From: UBA4738 sp002413305
Lineage (GTDB): Bacteria > Actinomycetota > UBA4738
DNA length: 64,000 nt
Reading direction: 5' to 3'
NCBI GenBank assembly: GCA_036847185.1
Contig: DAIUAM010000003.1
Coordinates: forward strand, 1-64,000
Position 1 is the first letter of the stretch; every line of letters begins with the position of its first letter. Shown here in pieces: positions 58,730-64,000 of the stretch. The notes beneath the pieces were generated by a model. That model was not told where the DNA came from. It saw only the letters and a program-made list of their open reading frames with translations, and made no database searches. Both the position numbers and the translations under genes were made by a program.

Positions 58730-59908
58730 TTACAACCCGAGCGTCTTCGCGATGTTCGTCCGAAGGATCTCGCTGGTGCCTTCGTACAGCCGCATCGCCC
58801 GAACGTCCCGGTACCAGGGCTCCAGGCCGAGCTCGGTCATGAACCCGTTGCCGCCGTGCACTTGGATGGCCCGGTCGGCGACCCGGCCGACCATCTCGGT
58901 GGCCACGTACTTCGACAGCGCCGCCTGCCGGCGACCGTCCGCGCCCTCGTCGATCTCGGTGGCCAGCGAGTACACCAGCAGCCTGGCCTGAGCGAGCTCC
59001 GCGTACGAATCGACCAGCATGCCCTGGACGTACTGGTTCTTCCCGATCGGCTGGCCGAACGCGACCCGCTCCGTGGCGTACTCGGTCGACCTGTCCAGCA
59101 GGTACTGGGCCAGTCCCAGCGCGCGGGCCGCGATCTGCAGCCGCGCCCCATTGATCCCGCGCACCGCCGAATAGAACCCGAATCCCTCCTTGCCGAGGAT
59201 GTTGGACTCCGGAACCTCGACGCCCTCGAACGTCAGCTCGACGGGGTTCTGGTACGGCGACATGGTTCTCTGGATCCGGGTCACGCTGTAGCCCCGGGTG
59301 TCGGCGTCGACGAAGAACGCGGTGATGCCGCCCTGGGCCCGCTTCTCCGGGTCCGTCACCGCGAACACCAGCGCGAAGTGCGCCTCCTGCCCACCGGTGA
59401 TGAAGTGCTTGCGGCCCTCGATGACCCACGTGCCCTGGGTCGTCTTCGTCGCTTTCGTCTGGATCCGGGTGGCGTCGGACCCGGCGCCGGGTTCGGTCAG
59501 CGCGAAGCACGTGATCTTGTCGGCGGACATCAGCGGGAACAGGTACTTCTCGCGCTGCGCCTCGGTGCAGTCGATGTAGATCGCGGTCGGTCCGCTGATG
59601 ACCGGCAGGACGGATTCGATCTGCGGGAGGATCAGGCCGTCCCGCGCCGCCTCCTCGTGGAGCAGGACCTGCCCCAGGTAGCTGAGTCCGCCGCCGCCGA
59701 CCTCCTCCGGCATGTGCAGTGCGTAGAAGCCGAGCTCCGCCGAACGCTTCCGGAGCTTCAGGCTCTCCTCCTTCAGGGTCTCGAACGTTCCGGTGTCGAG
59801 GATCTCCTGCCGGTGGGCGTCCTCGATCGGACGGACCTCGCGCTCGATGAACTGGTGGAGGGACGAACGGAGCTCGAGGAGCTCGTCGGGGATGTTCAGA
59901 AGCGGCAC
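58730..59908 (-). CDS. Acyl-CoA dehydrogenase
   Basis: Second FAD acyl-CoA dehydrogenase of the window, 392 aa. Signatures are CFALTEPGAGSDATRI, HFITGGQEAHFALVF and the catalytic Glu in RLYEGTSEILRTNIAK. It is only distantly similar to the 54202-55344 protein. The first GTG (59917) lies directly on the AGGAGG Shine-Dalgarno, so GTG 59908 is the better start. A perfect inverted repeat 36-60 bases upstream of it suggests TetR-type control, as is common for fatty-acid catabolism genes. Confidence 0.9.
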   Translation of the reverse strand: MPLLNIPDELLELRSSLHQFIEREVRPIEDAHRQEILDTGTFETLKEESLKLRKRSAELGFYALHMPEEVGGGGLSYLGQVLLHEEAARDGLILPQIESVLPVISGPTAIYIDCTEAQREKYLFPLMSADKITCFALTEPGAGSDATRIQTKATKTTQGTWVIEGRKHFITGGQEAHFALVFAVTDPEKRAQGGITAFFVDADTRGYSVTRIQRTMSPYQNPVELTFEGVEVPESNILGKEGFGFYSAVRGINGARLQIAARALGLAQYLLDRSTEYATERVAFGQPIGKNQYVQGMLVDSYAELAQARLLVYSLATEIDEGADGRRQAALSKYVATEMVGRVADRAIQVHGGNGFMTELGLEPWYRDVRAMRLYEGTSEILRTNIAKTLGL

Positions 59909-59944
59909 GGGGTACACCTCCTGGCTCGGGTCTGAAGCCTCTCA

Positions 59945-59968
59945 GTAACCTACCGCTCCGTAGGTTAC
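59945..59968. promoter_or_regulatory. TetR-type operator: GTAACCTAC-N6-GTAGGTTAC
   Basis: Perfect 9-base arms (59945-59953 and 59960-59968) around CGCTCC, 36 bases before the acyl-CoA dehydrogenase start and 20 bases after the proline-peptidase stop. Its length and symmetry are those of TetR-family operators. No TetR gene lies in the window, so the regulator is encoded elsewhere. Confidence 0.65.
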
Positions 59969-59987
59969 ACGAAACGAGCGCCGAGGA

Positions 59988-61085
59988 TCAGCCGACGACC
60001 AGCAGCTCGCGCGGGGTGTTGTTGTACCGGACCGCGCCGTCTTCGGTCATGGCGACGATGTCTTCGATGCGCACGCCGAACCGCCCCTCGAGGTAGATCC
60101 CGGGCTCGATGGAGAACGTCATGCCGGGCTCCAGGACCTGCCGGTTGCCCTCCACGATGTAGGGGTCCTCGTGCTCCTCCAGACCGATCCCGTGGCCGGT
60201 CCGGTGGAAGAACGTCTCCCCATAGCCCGCGTCCTCGACCACCCGGCGCGCGGCCCGGTCGACTTCCTCGGCCGGCACGCCGGGCACCGCGGCCTCGAAG
60301 GCGGCCTCTTGGGCCTCGCGGACGATCGCGTGAACCTCGCGCTGCTCCTCCGACGGCCCCCCGACCACCACCGTCCGCGTGGTGTCCGACGCGTATCCGC
60401 CCACCCATCCGCCGAAGTCCAGCACGACCGCATCACCGCGACGGATCGGCCGATCGGCTGGCTCGTGGTGCGGCGAGGCGCCGTTCGACCCGGCGGCCAC
60501 GATGCAGAACGCGACCGCCTCGCATCCGGCGTCCAGCAGGTGCTGTGACAGGGCCCGGGCGACGTGGGCCTCCGTCCGGCCCTCCACCCGCTCGGCCGTG
60601 ATCCGGCGGAACGCCTCGTCAGCGCACCGCCCGGTCCGCGCCAGGAGCTGCAGCTCTTCGTCGTCCTTGCGCATCCGGAGGGTGGACAGCACCGGCGAGG
60701 CGGGCTCGAACTCCATATGCGGCACCGCACGGAGCAGGCCAAGCAGGTGCACGGCCCACAGCCGGTCGGAGACTCCGAACCGCGTCGCGTCCTGCAGCCA
60801 CGCGCCGGCGGGGCCGTACATGCTGTCGCCGTCCCGCCAGATCTGGATCTCGGCCAGGTCCGCGGCGCCGGCCGCTTCGGCCCTGGGCCGTTCGAGTTCC
60901 GGGACCATGAGCACCGGCCGGGCGTCCGGCCGGACCAGCAGCGCGGTGAGGCGCTCGAGCGGGGGCGGATCGTAGCCGATGAGGTAGACCAGGTCCGGCC
61001 CCGGGGCGACGATCAGCCCGTCCAGCCCGGCGTCCGCCGTGGCCTGGCCGGCGTGCTCAAGCCTGGACTTATGGTCGAAGCTCAT
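59988..61085 (-). CDS. Xaa-Pro dipeptidase / aminopeptidase (M24B)
   Basis: Pita-bread metallopeptidase that cleaves bonds involving proline, 365 aa. An N-terminal creatinase-like domain is followed by the catalytic domain with the five metal ligands in VLDFGG, SDTTRT, GHGIGLEEHEDP, IEPGIYLEG and GVRIED. It corresponds by position to PepE near helY in mycobacteria. It starts 19 bases after the flavin oxidase stop and is probably in the same operon. Confidence 0.9.
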   Translation of the reverse strand: MSFDHKSRLEHAGQATADAGLDGLIVAPGPDLVYLIGYDPPPLERLTALLVRPDARPVLMVPELERPRAEAAGAADLAEIQIWRDGDSMYGPAGAWLQDATRFGVSDRLWAVHLLGLLRAVPHMEFEPASPVLSTLRMRKDDEELQLLARTGRCADEAFRRITAERVEGRTEAHVARALSQHLLDAGCEAVAFCIVAAGSNGASPHHEPADRPIRRGDAVVLDFGGWVGGYASDTTRTVVVGGPSEEQREVHAIVREAQEAAFEAAVPGVPAEEVDRAARRVVEDAGYGETFFHRTGHGIGLEEHEDPYIVEGNRQVLEPGMTFSIEPGIYLEGRFGVRIEDIVAMTEDGAVRYNNTPRELLVVG

Positions 61086-61104
61086 GCCCGGCAGGATACG
61101 CGGC

Positions 61105-62526
61105 TCAGAGGCCGTCCGGTCGCGGGACGAGCTTCCCGGGGTTGAGCAGCCACTGGGGGTCGAACGCCGCCTTCACCCGACGGAGGATGTCGACGCCGGT
61201 CGCGCCCAGCTCCTCCGCCATGAACGGTGCCTTCAGGAGCCCGACCCCATGGTGCGCCGGCGAGCCGCCCGAGTCGAGGCAGGCCGCCGTGGCGTCCGCC
61301 CACGCGTCCCGGTACACATCCTCGACCTCCCCGTCGGTCGAGGCTCGCAGGACGAACGAGAAGTGCAGCGATGCCCCGGTCGGATACGGGTGTGCGAGAT
61401 GACAGCCCACGCTCTCGGCATGGTCAAACAGCGCCCCCCGTACCTGTTCGTAGACGAGCGGCAGCCGTCGCCAGAGGCACGCCACGCCCATGCCGTCGGC
61501 GACCACACCGCGCCCGAGCGCGCGATCGGGTCCCATGACGTCCTCATACCACTGGACACCGTCGTGCCGGTGGTCCCACCAGTGTTCGGCCAGCTCCCGG
61601 TCGACGGGCCGCCCTCCCAGGTCCCGCGAGAGCTGCCGCAGCTCGAACCGCCTCGCTTCGATGGCAGGGGCCGCCGCGTCGAACCCGAAGAGCGTTACCG
61701 GGCCCTGGTGGCCGAAGGCGCCGAACATCCTGCCCGCCTCCTGATCGTCGAGCAGGTTGACGACCAGCGGATGGAAACCACACTGAACGGCTTCGCGCAC
61801 CAGCGCCGCCCCGCTCTCGAACGAGTGTGGCCGGAACGCGTCCCACACCAGCGCGGGCGCGCGTGACACGGCCAGTGTCAGCTCGGTGATCACGGCGAGC
61901 GTCCCTTCCGAGCCGGCCAGAAGCCGGCGCAGGTCGGGTCCGGTGTCCGGCCGCGGGGAGGGCTTCAGCCGAAGCACCTCGCCGCCGGGGAGCACGGCGG
62001 TCAGGCCCAGCACCAGGTCCGAAGCGCCGCCGAACCCGGCCGAGGCGGCCCCCTGCGACGAGGTCGCCACCCACCCACCGACGGTCGAGATCTCCAGCGA
62101 CTCGGGATCGTGACCGGTGGTGAAGCCCTTCGCGGCGATGGACCTCTCCAGGTCCCCGCCCTTCACCCCGGCCTCCACGGTGACGGTCTGGGAGAGGTCG
62201 TCGAGGTCGAGGATACGGTTCAACCGGTGGAGATCCAGGACGACCGATCGCTTGATCGCCTCCGCGCCCCCGGCCAGTCCGGACGCGCCCGCCCGCGGCA
62301 CGATCGTCGCCCCCGCGTCGCACGCCCACCGCAGGACCACCGCGACCTCCTCGGTGGTCTGCGGGAAGACCACGGCGGCCGGGGGCGGCACCCGCGCTCC
62401 GCGGGCTTCTCGCAGGAGCGCCAGCGCCCATCGGTCGCGGGCGTGCGTGGCGACCTCCCCGTGGTGGTCGGTGACCCTCCCCCGGGGAAGCCGCTCGGCG
62501 AGCGCGTCGAGCGCGTGGGGATCCAC
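61105..62526 (-). CDS. FAD-binding oxidase (GlcD / alkyl-DHAP synthase-like)
   Basis: Flavoenzyme of the VAO/PCMH family, 473 aa. FAD-binding stretches are PQTTEEVAVVLRWACDAGAT, IVPRAGASGLAGGAEA and STVGGWVATSSQGAASAGFG. The C-terminal domain has the GSPAHHGVGLLKAPFM His pair typical of alkyldihydroxyacetone-phosphate synthase-like members. The substrate is unknown (hydroxy acid or acyl-DHAP-like). GTG 62526 is the only plausible start near the homology, although no good Shine-Dalgarno precedes it. It follows helY by 50 bases. Confidence 0.85.
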   Translation of the reverse strand: MDPHALDALAERLPRGRVTDHHGEVATHARDRWALALLREARGARVPPPAAVVFPQTTEEVAVVLRWACDAGATIVPRAGASGLAGGAEAIKRSVVLDLHRLNRILDLDDLSQTVTVEAGVKGGDLERSIAAKGFTTGHDPESLEISTVGGWVATSSQGAASAGFGGASDLVLGLTAVLPGGEVLRLKPSPRPDTGPDLRRLLAGSEGTLAVITELTLAVSRAPALVWDAFRPHSFESGAALVREAVQCGFHPLVVNLLDDQEAGRMFGAFGHQGPVTLFGFDAAAPAIEARRFELRQLSRDLGGRPVDRELAEHWWDHRHDGVQWYEDVMGPDRALGRGVVADGMGVACLWRRLPLVYEQVRGALFDHAESVGCHLAHPYPTGASLHFSFVLRASTDGEVEDVYRDAWADATAACLDSGGSPAHHGVGLLKAPFMAEELGATGVDILRRVKAAFDPQWLLNPGKLVPRPDGL

Positions 62527-62576
62527 GGATGGAGTATGACCGAATGGGTCTCGCGGACGGAATTCCGTTGTGGCCC

Positions 62577-64000
62577 CTACGCCGCCTCCAGGCCCGTGTA
62601 CGCCACGACACTGCGGTTCACGTCCCGGTAGGCCTGCCGCGCGACCTGAGCCAGCCCGGGGCCGGCGATGTCTTCGATCTGCCGCAGCAGGTCCAGCAGT
62701 TGCTTGCAGTTCCGGACGAAGTCCCCCGCCGGCATGCCGGATTCGACCAGCACGTCCTCGAGCGGCTTGCCCTCCGCCCAGGAGAAGATGGTGGCGGTGA
62801 AGCCCGGGTCGAGCTCCCGGCACAGTTCGACCTGGTGCGCGTCCTCCGAGCGGCGGATGGTATCGTAGACCTCGGTCATCGTTCGGTACCGGCGGCGGAG
62901 CGCCTGGGTCGGGATCTCCACATGGCGGGGCATGCGCTCGCGCGACTCGTACACCAGGGTCGAGATCAGCGCGGCGAGCTCGGGGGGCGACAGGCCGTCG
63001 AACAGACCGCCGGCGAGCGCTTCGACCACCAGTATGTCGCCTTCGCCGTAGATCCGGCGGAGTCGCTCGCCCTTGTCCGTGAGCAGGAAGTTCTGCACGT
63101 ACGCGAGCTCCTCCAGCACCGCGATGACCCGGTCGAACTGCCGACCGAGCGTCTCGGTTCGGGAGCGGATCCGGCGGTCGAGGCCGGCCACCTCGCGTTC
63201 GAGCTTCGATGTGCGAACCGCCCATCGTTCGTGTTGGGGGCGCTCGGGGCACGAGTGGCAGGGGTGCTGGGCGGCGCGAGACTCCAGCTCGGCCGCCCGT
63301 TTCTCGGCGGCCGGGTCGTCCGGCCGGTTCCGCGAGGGGCGCGGCGGCTGGATCCGCAGGGCCACCAGTTGCGCGGCGAGGTCCCGCCGGTAACGGGCGC
63401 TCCGGGCGCTGCCCGATCGGGGCAGGGGGATGCGGGTCACGGGCTTGGGCGGTTCGTCGAGCTCGGCCACGCTGACCCGGAAGTACCGCCGGTCCTCGGT
63501 GAGCACGGTGGGGCGGCCTTCGCGGGTCCCGACCACGACCGCCAGGCCACGGCGGCGAGCGGAGGGTATGAAGAACACGTCGCCGGGCTTCAGGGCTGCC
63601 AGCCACTGCCGGACGCCGGCCTCCCGGTCGCGAGCCCGGCCGCGCTTGGCCTCCTCGCGGATCCGTTGAGCCCGTTCGCGTATGGCCCAGTACTCCGCGA
63701 AGTCGCCGCGGTCGCAGTGCATCGACGTGCGGTACCCCTCGAGGTACGCGCGGTCGCGTTCGAGCTGCCGCTCCAGCGTGACCACGCCGCGGTCGGCCAG
63801 GAACTGGGCGAAGGATGAGTTCAGCAGGTGCCGCGCTTCTTCCCGCGTGTAGTTTCGGACCAGGTTGACGGCCATGTTGTACGAGGGCCGGAAGGAGCTC
63901 CGGAGCTCGTACGTTCGCGTCGACGCGAGGCCGGCGACGCGCTCGAACGGGACCTGCTTCTGGTAGAGGACCACCGCGTTGCCCGACGCGTCGATCCCCC
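62577..64000 (-). CDS. helY: HelY, DSHCT-domain superfamily 2 RNA helicase, 5' end outside window
   Basis: C-terminal 474 residues of a Ski2/Mtr4-like helicase; the frame is still open at base 64000, so the RecA domains are off the right edge. GIDASGNAVVLYQKQVPFER, then VAGLASTRTYELRSSFRPSY and NMAVNLVRNYTREEARHLL, belong to the end of the helicase core. A basic middle region with a CxxC (HPCHSCPERPQ) and the DSHCT helical domain (ALAGGLFDGLSPPELAALIS) follow. In mycobacteria helY lies beside tatC, tatA and pafC-pafB. Any pafBC here would therefore be just beyond the window. Confidence 0.92.
   Translation of the reverse strand, partial: GIDASGNAVVLYQKQVPFERVAGLASTRTYELRSSFRPSYNMAVNLVRNYTREEARHLLNSSFAQFLADRGVVTLERQLERDRAYLEGYRTSMHCDRGDFAEYWAIRERAQRIREEAKRGRARDREAGVRQWLAALKPGDVFFIPSARRRGLAVVVGTREGRPTVLTEDRRYFRVSVAELDEPPKPVTRIPLPRSGSARSARYRRDLAAQLVALRIQPPRPSRNRPDDPAAEKRAAELESRAAQHPCHSCPERPQHERWAVRTSKLEREVAGLDRRIRSRTETLGRQFDRVIAVLEELAYVQNFLLTDKGERLRRIYGEGDILVVEALAGGLFDGLSPPELAALISTLVYESRERMPRHVEIPTQALRRRYRTMTEVYDTIRRSEDAHQVELCRELDPGFTATIFSWAEGKPLEDVLVESGMPAGDFVRNCKQLLDLLRQIEDIAGPGLAQVARQAYRDVNRSVVAYTGLEAA

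Noticed and set aside
1..64000. Insertion sequences, prophage genes, CRISPR arrays or an origin
   Set aside because: Looked for transposase or integrase motifs other than XerD, spaced direct repeats and DnaA-box clusters; none were seen.

Overview
This is a 64-kb, GC-rich (clearly above 60% by eye), densely coding stretch of chromosome from an actinomycetote. The assignment rests on gene order and gene content. The left part follows the mycobacterial order pyrG, Nudix, xerD, scpA, scpB, rluB, cmk, der. A second block follows gcvH, garA (FHA), ftsR-type MerR, DUF151 nuclease, a second MerR, glycine cleavage P-protein. Other actinobacterial markers are a DUF4193 protein, an Lnt-Ppm1 fusion, a mycothiol-dependent-isomerase-fold protein, an Eis-type acetyltransferase, an MtrAB-like two-component system with a lipoprotein, and HelY at the right edge. 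The split gcvPA/gcvPB and the bacterial NurA-HerA pair differ from mycobacteria, so a deep-branching or uncultivated lineage is likely. I saw no insertion sequence, prophage or CRISPR array.

Layout. 1-11095: nucleotide metabolism (pyrG, Nudix, deoB, deoA), chromosome maintenance (xerD, scpA, scpB), a site-2 protease, rluB, cmk and der, mostly with 4-base stop/start overlaps. 11140-19669: tRNA-Pro(GGG), a CDP-alcohol phosphatidyltransferase, a GDP-mannose pyrophosphorylase fused to a degenerate phosphomutase, gcvH, garA, ftsR, a D,D-carboxypeptidase, hpt, the DUF151 nuclease, a second MerR and a small nuclease-like protein. 19720-25220: gcvPA/gcvPB, a broken GNAT gene, a nitroreductase-like protein, a small HEXXH protein and an HTH/Clp-N protein. 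25358-28041 (minus): lnt-ppm1 and DUF4193. 28532-38255: nurA-herA and sbcD-sbcC around a minus-strand block (DinB-like, Eis-like, MDMPI). 38262-50344: a DivIVA-like protein, metabolic enzymes, a 1190-residue cyclase/ATPase/TPR protein, an S9 peptidase, lysine 2,3-aminomutase and a divergent Lrp regulator. 50437-64000: a secreted thermonuclease, the MtrAB-like operon, two acyl-CoA dehydrogenases, an M20 amidohydrolase, cysS, an orphan degenerate receiver, a proline peptidase, a flavin oxidase and helY.

How it works together. Many promoters have a TANNNT -10 element 6-10 bases before an ATG or GTG, so leaderless mRNAs look common. Four of them (upstream of the HEXXH protein, nurA-herA, sbcD-sbcC and the thermonuclease) also carry TGTCR at one identical distance from the -10. 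That is the architecture of the mycobacterial RecA-NDp/PafBC DNA-damage promoter. The window therefore appears to hold a small DNA-damage regulon that joins the archaeal-style end-resection set (NurA, HerA, Mre11/SbcD, Rad50/SbcC) to a protease-like and a nuclease gene. This is the most interesting signal found.
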